Below, piece by piece: positions 9,701 through 19,200 of a DNA stretch of 58,562 nt. Location of the stretch: positions 1-58,562 of the forward strand of contig JAEUQN010000022.1 of NCBI GenBank assembly GCA_016789725.1, written 5' to 3'. This DNA comes from Blastocatellia bacterium (lineage in GTDB: Bacteria > Acidobacteriota > Blastocatellia > RBC074). The translations under genes and the position numbers were made by a program. The notes under the pieces are model-generated. The model was not told the DNA's origin. It searched no databases and was given only the letters and a program-made list of their open reading frames with translations. Positions within the stretch are counted from its first letter, which is position 1. Each line of letters opens with the position of its first letter.

Positions 9701-10467
9701 AACTGGCTGGTTCCGCTCTTGGTAATGATTTGGATCTCCGCGCCTGCGGAACGGCCATATTCTGCCTGATAGTTGGAGGACAACACTTTAAATTCTGCGA
9801 TGTTGTCGAGCGACAGTGCGATGTGTTGCGTACCGTTCGATCCGGTGTCCACGTTGGTTGTACCGTCAATCGTCAGGTTGCTCTTACCGCCGCGCCCACC
9901 GTTGACGTTGATGTTGCCCAGCCCGCCCGGTCCAGAGGTTGCAAACCCTGTGGTCACGACGACGCCCGGTGTGAGCTTGAGCAGATCAAGGTAATTGCGT
10001 CCGTTGACCGCCAGATTCTGCAACTGTTGATTGTTGATCGCTGTGCTCTGTTCGCCTGATTCAGTCTTGATCTGCAATTGGGCAGCATCTGCAACAACCT
10101 GCACGGTTTCACCCGTCAGCGCTCCGACTTCCAGTTTGATCGTACCAGTTGATTGACGGTCAGAGGCATTGATGACAATGCCTGACTGGATATATTTTTT
10201 GAAATTTTTAGCCTCAACAGTCACCGTATAGGTGCTGGGTTGTAAGCTGGTGAAGCTAAAAGTGCCGTCATTATTGGTGACAGCTTCAATCTGTAGATTA
10301 CGTGCTGGATCAGAAACGGTCACTTTTACGCCTGGAAGGGCCGCGCCTTGAGCATCTTGGACCGTGCCGCTGAGATATCCGGTGGATTGCGCCCACGCCG
10401 ATACGCCAAGCAAGCAGGTTAGGATCAGGGCTGAAATGATTCGTTCCGCAGGTGTACGCGAAAGCAT
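6718..10467 (-). CDS. Oar-type TonB-dependent receptor
   Basis: A 1249-residue outer-membrane protein. The start at 10467 is chosen because an AGGAGG site lies seven bases upstream and a clean signal peptide follows (MLSRTPAERI to SAWAQ); a longer frame exists but has no ribosome site. After the signal come a carboxypeptidase-regulatory domain (GYLSGTVQDAQGAALPGVKV), a TonB plug region (about residues 120-260, with NVNGGRGGKSNLTIDG) and a long beta-barrel rich in Asn, Tyr and Phe. The chain ends in Phe-Phe, as outer-membrane barrels do. Oar-like receptors are expanded in Acidobacteria and are thought to import oligosaccharides or peptides; the substrate here cannot be read from sequence. Confidence 0.9.
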   Translation of the reverse strand: MLSRTPAERIISALILTCLLGVSAWAQSTGYLSGTVQDAQGAALPGVKVTVSDPARNLQIEAVTNNDGTFSFTSLQPSTYTVTVEAKNFKKYIQSGIVINASDRQSTGTIKLEVGALTGETVQVVADAAQLQIKTESGEQSTAINNQQLQNLAVNGRNYLDLLKLTPGVVVTTGFATSGPGGLGNINVNGGRGGKSNLTIDGTTNVDTGSNGTQHIALSLDNIAEFKVLSSNYQAEYGRSAGAEIQIITKSGTSQFHGTGYYFHRHEQFNANSFYNNANGRNAAGIENNPRNFYRYNQQGYNIGGPVYIPKLMEKTKDKLFFFWSQEWQQQLVPQGARNSRVPTAAEAAGDFSNTYDGNGLKIYIRDPTKTGNCTATDQTACFPGNIIPAARINPNGTKILNLFRKFENLPLNPTGINGYRFNHNSQQSVSYPRSENSIRLDYNMSEKTRAYIRYTRDTDQQIMPYGLGWTGGNNQIPFDNLIFKQAPAWNGTLNVTNTLSPTMTNEFIFGASQNNLTLNPSNENAASYSGIGFNFATPFAYPPSQWFNITFGGIPNQNFGGVNGYGAYPYKNSNTTFDIYDNFSKVLNTHTVKSGFYYQRSRKDQAAGTSASMNFSHNVNDPNNAQHPYANALLGNFNTYSQPNIGVFQGQYRSTNVEFYLQDNWKVNNRLTLDYGMRFSLIYPQYDKRQQDYYFVPEKWNQSQAVRLYRPTCVAGTFRDNNWCTTSANQRAIDPANPSVLLPSYLVNRIVPGSGNAFNGQQGTKDGYLPGGIKSRGVQFGPAVGFAYDVFGNKKTVVRGGYRMAYDRVQGNELVFAAVGQPPLFINPTFNFGNLANLGGGTGPLALGPVSVIGADPEGKVPSIQSFSLQVQQDVGKSTVISVGYVGTLGRHQQEILNLNYSPYGELFTKAAQDPSRYANGIVPDEEPGLAQVYKDAGVKFSGQNALQAVQLKRYSGYDTVGMRTFGGSSNYHSMQVTLSQRLGRSFNLGVAYTWSKAMGTSNGYTDGINPICSRCADYRLQSFDRTHLAVINYDWRVPGLKDAFWLLKGVTNGWQFTGITQFISGSPTQAGIGIQNINLNQRIAGSWTQGVSAILTGDVKRSSDINNAFNWQNVRLPSVAEALALKGEFPRNYLRNPGTNVTDLSLFKNFPLGGSDGQRSLQLRVEAFNVFNHAQFSSFNNGVTFNIAQNFSDFLTRQTANAAYVQNVRGTTLQGNPRLGGGLGEYNGLSGSVSGNRIVQLAVKIFF

Positions 10468-10731
10468 AATTATCCTCCTGAGTAAGGTTACAAACCGACC
10501 ATAGAAGTCGCTTGTGTCAGAGTTTAGGAACAGGTTATTTGGCAACCGTGATTGAGTAAAGAACTTACTCAAAACAAACGCCCAAGATCAGGCGCGGTAT
10601 CGAAAGTTTTCATGCCCAGAAGCTTGCCAACGGAAGTGAGTTGATTTGTAACTGCGTTGTCTATCCTGATTACGTTGACGATGCGCGGATTATGAGAGCG
10701 GTAGGGAAGGGTTGTCAAGGCGCTGAACGGA

Positions 10732-12414
10732 TTATGGTTCAGCGATGATTAAAAACTGATTGTTTTCCAGGCGCGTTTTTTTACTGATTTTCCCCCCCAT
10801 CCATTTGATTTCGATTTCTTCGACCGTTTTCGCGCTGCCCAAACCGAAATGTAATCGCCAATCGGAATGCGCTAAATAGCTGTCGCCTGCATACACTTCC
10901 TGGACTTGTGTGAGACCGCCTGCTTTGAGCGTAACGCGTGCGCCGACCGCATTACGATTGGCTTTTGTACCTTGCAGCTTGAGCGAAATCCAATTGCCAG
11001 CCTTATCGCCGCCGTCATTTCTCAGCAGCATTGGCGCACCGTCAATTTCGTTCACGATAATGTCCAGGTCGCCATCCTCGTCGTAATCGCCAATCGCTGC
11101 ACCGCGTGAAACACGACGTTGCATCAAGGCTGTACCGAGTTCAGTTGCGGTTTCGGCAAAGGTCCCATTGCGCAAATTACGATAAAACAATTTTCGCTGC
11201 GGATATTCTGCGCCGGGAAACGCACCTTCAATTTGTGGGTAGACGTGACCGTTCACCACGAATAAATCCAACCAGCCATCGTTGTCATAATCAAACAATC
11301 GTGTTCCCCATCCAACAAAGGGCAAACTGGTGTTTGCCGTTTTCGTGGAGGTTGTGACATCGGTGAACGTGCCGTCAGCTCCCTTGCGATAGAAGGTGTT
11401 GTATTGCTCCGCGAAGTTGGTGACAACTAAATCCAGGCGGCCATCACGATCATAATCACCAATCGTAACGCCCATACACCCCTGCTCCTGGCCGTTTTCG
11501 TCTACTGCCAGACCAACCATAAAGCCCATCTCTGTAAAGGTGCCATCATGGTTGTTGCGATAGGCATAATTCGGCGTCGCATCATTGGCGACAAAAATAT
11601 CCGGCCAGCCGTCGTCATCAAAATCCGTCCACTTGACGCCCAGGCCGTAATACGCGTTTTTGTCTTCGACCCCGGCTTTTTTCGTAACATCGGTGAACGT
11701 GCCATCGCCGTTATTGTGGTACAGCACATCACTTGCGCCTGGTAATCCACGCGGGCCACACTGAACCTCCAGGTTGCGATAGCGACAGGTTTGCCCTTTG
11801 CCGAATTCTGGCAAGACCTCCAGCTTAAAATCCACATAACCGCTCACGTACAGATCCAACTTGCCATCCCGGTCGTAATCACCCCACGCCGCGCCTGTGA
11901 AAAAGCTACGGTGTGTAAAGCCAGCTTTATCCGAAACATCTGCAAACTTCCCTTTGCCGAGGTTGCGATAGAGTTTGCAGTGCCCGAAACACGTCACGAA
12001 TAAATCATCCCAACCGTCATTGTCGTAATCGGCCACACTGACGCCCATTGCCCAGCCGGGGTCGCTTACGCCAGCCTGTTTCGCTACATCTTCAAACTTA
12101 CCGTTGCCCAGATTGCGATAGAGGGCCGCAGGTGGGCGAGGCTTGTTAGCTTTGGCTTCATCCACGCTGTAGGAATTGGTTAAGTAGATGTCGAGTTTGC
12201 CGTCGTTATCGAAATCAAAAAACGCCGCGCCTCCGCCCATACTTTCGACAATGTATTTTTTTTCTTTGGACGATTGATTGACGAATGTAATGCCAGCGGC
12301 TTTGGTGACATCGGTGAATGAGATGGTACCGCTCGCCAGGACCGGTTGTACGGCGAGCCAGAACAATAAGTGAAAGAAAGGCCATCTCATTGTGGCGGAA
12401 GAAATATAGCGCAT
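10732..12414 (-). CDS. FG-GAP/VCBS repeat protein with ASPIC/UnbV C-terminus (CRTAC1-like)
   Basis: About 560 residues: a signal peptide, then a propeller built from repeated calcium-type loops of the form D-x-D-x-D-G-x-x-D-L/I (for example DFDNDGKLDIYLTN, DYDRDGRLDLVV, DYDEDGDLDIIV), then the UnbV/ASPIC domain at the C-terminus (GARVTLKAGG through IEIKWMGG). Extracellular proteins of this family are frequent in Acidobacteria and Planctomycetes; function is unclear, adhesion or ligand binding being usual suggestions. I place the start at 12414 because the longer frame to 12459 begins inside the terminator of the neighbouring gene; 12390 is an alternative. Confidence 0.85.
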   Translation of the reverse strand: MRYISSATMRWPFFHLLFWLAVQPVLASGTISFTDVTKAAGITFVNQSSKEKKYIVESMGGGAAFFDFDNDGKLDIYLTNSYSVDEAKANKPRPPAALYRNLGNGKFEDVAKQAGVSDPGWAMGVSVADYDNDGWDDLFVTCFGHCKLYRNLGKGKFADVSDKAGFTHRSFFTGAAWGDYDRDGKLDLYVSGYVDFKLEVLPEFGKGQTCRYRNLEVQCGPRGLPGASDVLYHNNGDGTFTDVTKKAGVEDKNAYYGLGVKWTDFDDDGWPDIFVANDATPNYAYRNNHDGTFTEMGFMVGLAVDENGQEQGCMGVTIGDYDRDGRLDLVVTNFAEQYNTFYRKGADGTFTDVTTSTKTANTSLPFVGWGTRLFDYDNDGWLDLFVVNGHVYPQIEGAFPGAEYPQRKLFYRNLRNGTFAETATELGTALMQRRVSRGAAIGDYDEDGDLDIIVNEIDGAPMLLRNDGGDKAGNWISLKLQGTKANRNAVGARVTLKAGGLTQVQEVYAGDSYLAHSDWRLHFGLGSAKTVEEIEIKWMGGKISKKTRLENNQFLIIAEP

Positions 12415-12448
12415 AGCGTTTGCTCGTGAGTAAACCAGCAAAGCAAAA

Positions 12449-12477
12449 GCCCGCTTCATCGTAGCGGAGAAGCGGGC
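12449..12477 (-). terminator. Intrinsic terminator after the M48 peptidase gene
   Basis: The stem AAGCGGGC/GCCCGCTT with a 13-nt apical region is followed by TTTTGCTTTGC on the minus strand. It lies between the M48 gene and the FG-GAP gene and argues that they are separate transcripts. Confidence 0.7.
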
Positions 12478-12523
12478 CTGTAGAAATCACCTATCAACGA
12501 CCTACATTGAAATCACTACTGCC

Positions 12524-13972
12524 CTACTGATTGACGCGCAGTGATTGTAACATTCGCCGGAACAGATTCTGATAGTTCCGAAAATCATCGCTGGGCGTGA
12601 CAAACAGGATGTAAAGATGGTCGCCATTATTTAACTGCATATTGTAAAACACGACGCGTTCATCTCGGTTCGTGAGCGGTGAACGTCCGATCATCATCGC
12701 GTACATCGCATCACGTCCGCCGACCTTGCCTGTGCGGCTGGGACCCTCGGTGACACGCAGGTAATCATTGCCTTTGAGTGTCGTGTCGAGGATTTCTTTG
12801 GTCGCATTTTCCAATGATAGCGGACGTGCCCGGCGTGTCCGTGGATCAATATTTTGTTGATTCTGAGAAAGATAAGAATCAATCATAACGCCGTAAACAA
12901 TGCCTTCCTGCCCGGCTCCGCCATTGGGGTACAACGTCGCATTCACGCCAACATTGCCCGCTGCCGCTTGCCAATTTTCAGGATACTGGATTTCATACGC
13001 GCCGCTTTGATGCCGATAGGTTTTCAGTCTGGAAGACGGTGGATCAACCCGCACGTTGACGGGTTGCCCGGAACGCGTTGGCTGTTGTTGACCGCCCTGT
13101 TGGGCCTGTTGTGCGCTGGGCGCTTTGGGCATGCCCCCCAGCATTTGTCGCACTTCGCCGAAGCCTCCGATTTCACGTCCAGGGCCGCGATAATTCAGCA
13201 GTTGTGATTCTTTTCGGATGCGGTCCCGACGGTCCCGTGGTTGCGGGTGATCGCTGAACCATCTTTCCAACTTGCCGGGTTCGCGGCTTTGCTCTCCGGC
13301 CAAAGTCTCAAAGAAGTCTGCCATTGAAACGGGGTCATAACCCGCGCGCGCCATGATTTGAGAACCCAGCACATCGGCATCCGTTTCGGCTTCACGGCTA
13401 TTTTTCATCAATACCGAGCCTGCGCCGATTTGCGCCGCCACGCTTCCGATGGTGCCTAAAGCTCCGTTGCCCAGCACTGCGCCAATTACGCCCGCCAGGC
13501 CTTGCAGATTTTGGGCGCGGCACACGTTGGCGGTTCCATGTCGCAAGGCCACGTGCGCGATTTCGTGAGCCATGACGCCCGCCAGTTCCGCTTCATTCTT
13601 GGCCGCTTCAATGGTGCCGCGATTGATATAGGTGGGACCGCCAGGCAAGGCGAACGCATTGATTTCGCCGACATTCAGTACTTTGAAGCTGTATGGAAAA
13701 CGCTCGCCAGGTGCATATTGTGCGAGGTTTTGCCCCAGGCGGCGAACATATTCCTGCACGCGCTGATCGTTCAGGAGTTGAAATTGTTTCTCGGCTTCGG
13801 CTGCGGCTTGTTGGCCGAGTTCCAAATCCTGTTGCGGCGTCGCACAGCTCTTGGCTACTTTAACCTGCGTCTGGGCCAACGCCGGTGACGTGGCACTTGT
13901 TGTTAAGGGTAAAGCTGCAATAATAAAGGCGAGCGTGTAACTCATCCCATTCCGCAAAGTTTTGCTTTTCAT
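12524..13972 (-). CDS. Exported M48-family zinc metallopeptidase
   Basis: A 482-residue protein with a signal peptide (to about residue 33) and a peptidase M48 domain. The zinc motif is HEIAH (His136, Glu137, His140), and the third ligand lies in the segment SREAETDAD around residues 192-200, as in BepA/YfgC and Loi-type proteins. A Gln-rich linker (about 285-305) leads to a C-terminal domain of about 160 residues that has no catalytic motif I recognise. Family members act in the periplasm on misassembled outer-membrane proteins, which fits the neighbouring outer-membrane receptor. It has no obvious operon partner and is followed by its own terminator. Confidence 0.88.
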   Translation of the reverse strand: MKSKTLRNGMSYTLAFIIAALPLTTSATSPALAQTQVKVAKSCATPQQDLELGQQAAAEAEKQFQLLNDQRVQEYVRRLGQNLAQYAPGERFPYSFKVLNVGEINAFALPGGPTYINRGTIEAAKNEAELAGVMAHEIAHVALRHGTANVCRAQNLQGLAGVIGAVLGNGALGTIGSVAAQIGAGSVLMKNSREAETDADVLGSQIMARAGYDPVSMADFFETLAGEQSREPGKLERWFSDHPQPRDRRDRIRKESQLLNYRGPGREIGGFGEVRQMLGGMPKAPSAQQAQQGGQQQPTRSGQPVNVRVDPPSSRLKTYRHQSGAYEIQYPENWQAAAGNVGVNATLYPNGGAGQEGIVYGVMIDSYLSQNQQNIDPRTRRARPLSLENATKEILDTTLKGNDYLRVTEGPSRTGKVGGRDAMYAMMIGRSPLTNRDERVVFYNMQLNNGDHLYILFVTPSDDFRNYQNLFRRMLQSLRVNQ

Positions 13973-14110
13973 CTGGTCTCCTTCTCAAAATTACAAGCCA
14001 TTAAGGGGGTTACTTAATTGGCGCACGCTCAGATGCGCTTTGGTAAACGGTCGTTGGATACCAAAATGATATGCACTCTGCGGGATTAAGCAAGAGCTGG
14101 TGCGGCTTTA

Positions 14111-14458
14111 CTATTTGCGCAGGTAATCGTCTGTCCCATCAACCCAATCGCTGCGAATGGGGCTGAAGACATCAATGCCAGTTGTATCTTCAAGCGCCAC
14201 TGCCGAATGCGGTACGTTAGAGGGAATCTCCATCATTTCGCCGCCACGCACCACAATGGTTTGGCCTTCAATCTGGAATTGCAAGGCACCGGACGTGATG
14301 TAGCTGAATTGCTCGCTCTCATGACTGTGGGTTGGTACCGCACAGCCCGCTTTGATGGTGAGAAATGCGATGGTGATCTTTTCTCCCGTGAAAAACTGGC
14401 GAGAGAAAAGATCAGTGACCTGTTCGACGGGGACTTCGTTAAGCTTATGGTGTTTCAT
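14111..14458 (-). CDS. Small cupin-domain protein
   Basis: About 115 residues forming a single cupin beta-barrel. The metal-binding motif 1 is THSHESEQFSYITSGALQF and motif 2 is GGEMMEIPSNVPHSA, so His, His, Glu and His ligands are all present. Single-domain cupins are often metal-dependent sensors, dioxygenases or isomerases; the substrate cannot be told. I chose the ATG at 14458 because the frame can be extended upstream only to a TTG at 14584, and the extra 42 residues do not resemble the fold. The gene stands alone between the M48 gene and fliS. Confidence 0.75.
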   Translation of the reverse strand: MKHHKLNEVPVEQVTDLFSRQFFTGEKITIAFLTIKAGCAVPTHSHESEQFSYITSGALQFQIEGQTIVVRGGEMMEIPSNVPHSAVALEDTTGIDVFSPIRSDWVDGTDDYLRK

Positions 14459-14610
14459 TATTTTCTCGACGATGTTGCTTGCATTGGCAAGCCTGTCATC
14501 AGGGTTATGAATCAAGGCACGTTTGGTTTTTTGCGGAAGCGTTACTTTATACTCCTGCCACTTCGAACTGCCAAGAGCTGGCAAGTCCCCACAGCTTTGA
14601 TAAGTACATG

Positions 14611-14665
14611 AAAAAAAGGTCGCCAGCGAGTTGACGACCTCAGGGAGGAAGAGAAACGTTATGGA
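14611..14665 (-). terminator. Terminator-like 55-nt repeat, copy 1 (after fliS)
   Basis: On the minus strand the element ends in a GGTCG...CGACC hairpin and seven T residues. It starts nine nt past the fliS stop codon. It is the same 55-nt sequence, ungapped, as 16209-16263 with 10 differences by my alignment. Confidence 0.75.
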
Positions 14666-14674
14666 GAGAAATCT

Positions 14675-15091
14675 TCAGGCACTCATCTGCAATGCAGGTA
14701 CAGATTTAGGACGAGGGAGTTTGCCACTCAATTCCATCGCTTTGGCTTTTGGTTCAATCTCCCGAAAGCCTTCGCGCAAGATCGTCAACACGTGCAACGC
14801 CTCACCAATATTTTGAGCCTCGCTGCTGCCGAGACGATGTAAAACAAATTCATAGAGCCGCAGCATGTTCTGCGAAATCTCGCCGTATTGCAGATCAACA
14901 CCATTTGCCAGCGCATACACCATTACCTGAGCTTGTAAAACAAGTGGCGTAGCGGCTGAGAGGTTTCCCCTCTTAAGAGCCTGGTGTGCCTGCGTGAGAT
15001 TTTGGATGGCTTTATCGTACAGCCCTAACAGCATTTCAATCCGCGTGGCATTACTGGTTTGCTGCTGCTGGTAAATTTGATGGGGATTCAC
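14675..15091 (-). CDS. fliS: Flagellar export chaperone FliS
   Basis: A 138-residue helical protein that binds the C-terminus of newly made flagellin in the cytosol and keeps it unfolded and unpolymerised until export. The N-terminus (NPHQIYQQQQTSNATRIEML) and the segment LLGLYDKAIQNL are those of the FliS family, and the length is close to normal. It begins about 27 nt after the flagellin stop codon on the same strand, the classical fliC-fliS order. The C-terminal tail after residue 125 is longer than in the best-known FliS proteins. Confidence 0.93.
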   Translation of the reverse strand: MNPHQIYQQQQTSNATRIEMLLGLYDKAIQNLTQAHQALKRGNLSAATPLVLQAQVMVYALANGVDLQYGEISQNMLRLYEFVLHRLGSSEAQNIGEALHVLTILREGFREIEPKAKAMELSGKLPRPKSVPALQMSA

Positions 15092-15118
15092 TGTGCCTTC
15101 TCCTCGGATTTACCTTGA

Positions 15119-16051
15119 TCAACCGCGCAGCAGACTTGCCACTAACTGCGGTATCTGATTGGCATTGCCCAACACGGTTGACCCGGCCTGAAGCTGTACC
15201 TGGGCGCGTGTAAAGTTGGCGATTTCGGTGGCAAAGTCTGTGTCACGAATGACGGATTCTGCTGCCACCGTGTTTTCCAATGATGCGCGCAAATTGTTGG
15301 CATTGCTTTCCAGTGTATTGGCCTGAAACGCGCCCAGTGTGCTGCGTAGCGATGAAACGTCGCTGATGGCCTTGTCAATGACCTGTACTGCATCCTGTGC
15401 GCTGCCCGAAGTGCTCACATCAATCGCGCTGAGATTGGCAACCTGCGCGTTCGCATCCACCCCAAGCGCATTGGTGTTAACCGCCTTCAGCGTAAGGCTG
15501 ACCGTCTGGTTGGTATTCGGGCCAATTTGGAAGGTTAGCGTGCGCTCCGACCCTTTCGCAATGGGGCTGGCAACCTGATCGGCATTGGCCCCTATGGGTG
15601 AGATCAGGGTTTTGCTTTGTTCTTCTGTGTCGGCAAAAAGAAGCTGATTGTTGAATTGCGTTGTATTTGCAATCTTGTTGATGGTTTCTAACAAGCTTGT
15701 AATTTCGGATTGGTTGGCTGCCAGTGCTGCGGTGTCATTCACGCCTGCCTGGGCTGAGTCCAGAGCCAGGCTTCGCGCCTTTCCCAGCAGCGAATTGATT
15801 TCCTGCAAGGCTCCCTCGCCTGTTTGCACTAACGAAACTGCTTTGTTGGTATTATCCAACGCTGTTCGCAGTCCACTGATATTTGCACGTTGCTGTTCTG
15901 AGATGACCAGCGCGGCTGGCCCATCTGCACCACGATTGATTTTCAAGCCGGAGGAGAGCCGTTCCAGTGATTTTGATAACGAACCGCTCGTCCGAGACAA
16001 ATTTTGTTGCGCATTGAGCGACGCATTGTTATTAACGACGGAAAGTGCCAT
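15119..16051 (-). CDS. fliC: Flagellin
   Basis: A 310-residue flagellin, the filament subunit. The start at 16051 gives the canonical N-terminus MALSVVNNNASLNAQQNLSR; the frame extends further upstream but the extra residues are unlike flagellin. The conserved N-terminal D0/D1 region (SSGLKINRGADGPAALVISE) and the C-terminal D1/D0 region (SVIRDTDFATEIANFTRAQV) are intact, with a short variable domain (about residues 165-225) between. A GAGG site lies about 10 nt upstream. Chaperone gene fliS follows directly, so the cell is probably motile at some stage. I could not find a convincing sigma-28 promoter. Confidence 0.95.
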   Translation of the reverse strand: MALSVVNNNASLNAQQNLSRTSGSLSKSLERLSSGLKINRGADGPAALVISEQQRANISGLRTALDNTNKAVSLVQTGEGALQEINSLLGKARSLALDSAQAGVNDTAALAANQSEITSLLETINKIANTTQFNNQLLFADTEEQSKTLISPIGANADQVASPIAKGSERTLTFQIGPNTNQTVSLTLKAVNTNALGVDANAQVANLSAIDVSTSGSAQDAVQVIDKAISDVSSLRSTLGAFQANTLESNANNLRASLENTVAAESVIRDTDFATEIANFTRAQVQLQAGSTVLGNANQIPQLVASLLRG

Positions 16052-16105
16052 AGAATTGAACCTCGAATCTCGTAGAAAAAATGAAGGAATAGTCTTTTGC
16101 GTGTC

Positions 16106-16133
16106 CCAGACCTTCACCTGCCAGACCTTCACC
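16106..16133. repeat. Tandem 13-bp repeat in the flagellin leader
   Basis: CCAGACCTTCACC occurs twice, separated by two bases, 55-82 nt upstream of the flagellin ATG. In the mRNA sense it reads GGUGAAGGUCUGG twice. Confidence 0.6.
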
Positions 16134-16208
16134 GGTATGTTGTTCTGCGAGCGGAGAATGCAGGAAATGTGTGCAAAAATTGTGATGGAATGCTGATGGT
16201 TGGAGCGT

Positions 16209-16263
16209 AAAAAATGGCCGCCAGCGAACTGACGGCCCCCAGGAGGACGAGAAAAGTTATGGA
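16209..16263 (-). terminator. Terminator-like 55-nt repeat, copy 2 (after the IPT-repeat gene)
   Basis: Same 55-nt element as 14611-14665. Here the stem is GGCCG...CGGCC, so the change at one stem position is matched by the change at its partner. It begins four nt past the stop codon of the 16268-21553 gene and ends in a T-tract on the minus strand. Confidence 0.75.
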
Positions 16264-16267
16264 AGTT

Positions 16268-19200
16268 TTACGATTTTGGTTTGATGGTAAATGGCAGAAC
16301 ATTAGACGCCGCCGGGCCATCCGCTCCGAGCGCCAGATAGACTTCCGCCGCGCCTGCGGGCAGATCAGGTAGCATCAAAACAATCACGCCATCTACCACG
16401 CGGTAGTTGAAGCCTTCGATCTTGACGACCTGAGCGCCTTGTTTGAAAACGATGGTGTAAAACGGCGCAAGGTTGCGACCCGTAATCTTGAATTCCTGAC
16501 CGGGCGCACCTTCGGGTTTGCCGTCCACCGAACTGATCGCTTCCAAAGCGACTGGCGGCGCAGCCAGAACTTTCACGGGCAACGGATTCGACGCGACGTG
16601 GCTATCATCATTGCCGTAACCCACGAGGACTTCCGTTACGCCTGGAACCATGCCGGGAACGATTCCTTCGATCATCGTGCCATCGGTGAATTTCAGCAGG
16701 TGATGCGGAACGTCAACGTACTCCTCTCCTTGTTTGAAAACAACTTCATAAAACGGCGCGAGATTCGTCCCCGTTAGCTTGAATTGACCACCCGGCAAGA
16801 CCTCTGTCGGATTGATCGTGTCCAACTTGGCAACGTTCGCAGGCGGCAGAAACTTGAACGGTAATTTGTTCGAGATTTCGTTGATGCCCGCGCTGTTCAC
16901 GAAGCCTACGAAAACCTCGGCTGCGCCAGGCGGCAGGGCTGGAACAACGCCTTCAATTGTTGTTGCCGTGATCTTGAGCGATTCTTTCGGCACGGGCCTA
17001 TCGCTGGTGCCTTGCCGGAAGTAGACGACTTGCCCATCAATAAAGTTCTTGCCCGTTAATTTGAACGGTGTACCAGGCGCACCTTCGGAGGGGCTGATAC
17101 TTTCCACTTCTGGTTTCGGCGTTGTTGTCGAATCGCCGAGGAATTTGAACTTCAGGACATTTGACAGCGGTGCACCGCCCTCAAAGGCCAGGAACACTTC
17201 GGCTTCGCCCGGAGCCATATTCGGAACCATCCCTGCAAACAGGCCATTCTCGAAGCGATAGCCATCGGGATTAATTTCGCTACGCTTGTCGCCTTGACGA
17301 AAGACGATATTGAAGAACGGCCCCACGTTTTCGCCCGTCAATTTGAAGGGCATTCCTCCTTTTCCTTCGACCGGATCAATCGTCAACAGCTTCGGCGCCT
17401 TCGGCAGGGGCAGCACTTTGAAGGGCAGTGGATTCGAGAACGGCACGCCGCCCACAAAGCCAACATAAACTTCGTAATCACCTGGTTCCAGACCCGGTAT
17501 GATGCCCATCACCATCGTTTCATCGCCCTGCACTTGATTGTGCGGAACGCACACGACCCGCTCGCCTTTTTTGAAGAAGAGTTCATAGAACGGACGGAAC
17601 TTCAGCCCTTTGAGTGTGAACTTCGTGCCGGGGGCCCCTTCGCCGGGCGTGATGGTTTCCAGCGTTGGTTTGTCAGGCGCGATGAATTTGAAGGGCAGGG
17701 CATTGGATTGCCCTTTGGAATTATGAACGAAGACTTTGCCTTCGCCCGGCGGCATCGCGGGCAATTCGGCTTCAATCGTGGTTTCGGTGATCTTAAGGCG
17801 CGCGCCATTCATAATGTGTTGGATCGCGCCGACCATAAACGTCACCGTAATGTCGGTGCTGAAGTTTTTACCAGTGAGTTTGAAAAGTTCACCCGGTTTG
17901 CCTTCAGTTGGACTAATGGAAATCAGTTCCGGTCCGCTTGTCGGCGGAATGATCGGGTCGCCCAGCACTTTGAATTTCAGGCTGTTGGACGGCACGCCAG
18001 GCATCGTTGTAGCTGTGCCTGGTACGAGGTCGAGATGTGTAATAACCAGGATTTCGTAATCGCCGGACGCCACGTTGGGGACTTTGCCCGCAATTGTCGT
18101 CGCGTCAAATTTGATCGTTGTCGGATCAAGCAACATGAAGCGGTCGCTCTGTTTGAAGACGACGCGGAAATTGCGCACATCCTCGCCCCATCCGCTGCCT
18201 TTCAATGTGAACACGACGCCGGGTTTGCCTTCACCTGGATCAACGGATTCTAGCTTCGCCGCAGGCGGGGGCAGCACTTTGAAGGGCAACACGTTTGAAG
18301 GTGTGCCGGGCAATTTGCCTGCCGTGGCCGCTACGCTTTCCAAATTGGTGACGACGAAGACTTCATAATCGCCCGGCATCACACGCGGCACAATGCCGGA
18401 AATATAGGTTTTCCCATCAGATTTCAGTGAGGCAGAATCAAGCTGAATGAGGCGGTCGCCTTTTTTGAAGAACACAAAATTGCGTTTTGGATCAGGATCG
18501 AACCCGCTGCCTTTGATCGTGAATCCTTCTTTGGGTGTGCCTTCCTTCGGATCAATGGTTTCAAGTTTCGCGCCTTCAGGGGCCGACACTTTGAACGCAA
18601 GTTTATTGGACGGTTCGCTCGGCGCTCCATTGCGGAACACGACGGCGAAGACTTCCGCGTCACCCGATGGCATACGCGGCACAATGCCTTGAATTCTGAC
18701 CGACCCATCGGCTTCGGGCGTCGTCAGTACTTTGAGTAGTTCCACTGGAGACGGAATAATCTTGTCACCCAGTTTGAAGAAAATGCCATTGTTTTTGGGG
18801 TTTGGATCAAGCCCCACGCCGGAAAGCGTAAACGTTGCGCCGGGCATCCCGGAGGTAGGCGTAATGGTTTCCAGCTTTGGCGCAGGCGTCGCTGTGGTGG
18901 TGAACTTCAATTTGTTTGACGGCTCGCTCAGCACGCCATTGCGCATCACGCTGATGAAGACTTCTGCTTCACCCACGCGCAGCCCAGGTACGATGCCGCT
19001 CAGGCTTGCGCTGCCATCCGTGCCGGGCGTCAGTTTCAGGGTGCGCACGTCCACCTGAATAATGCGTTCGCTTTGTTTGAAGTGAACCTGATGTTGTTGC
19101 GCTTCAGAACCGAAGCCAGTGCCAACCAAGGTAAAAGACGAGCCGGGCGCGCCACTGGCGGGACTGATCGAATTCAGCACGGGCGCGGTGTTCACAACGT

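Noticed and set aside
16052..16204. Sigma-28 promoter for flagellin
   Set aside because: No TAAA-N15-GCCGATAA-like pair is present on the coding strand in the upstream region.
17294..18253. A 319-codon open frame on the plus strand
   Set aside because: It is antisense to the IPT-repeat gene, rich in His/Arg/Phe as expected from the complement of its repeats, and has no ribosome site.
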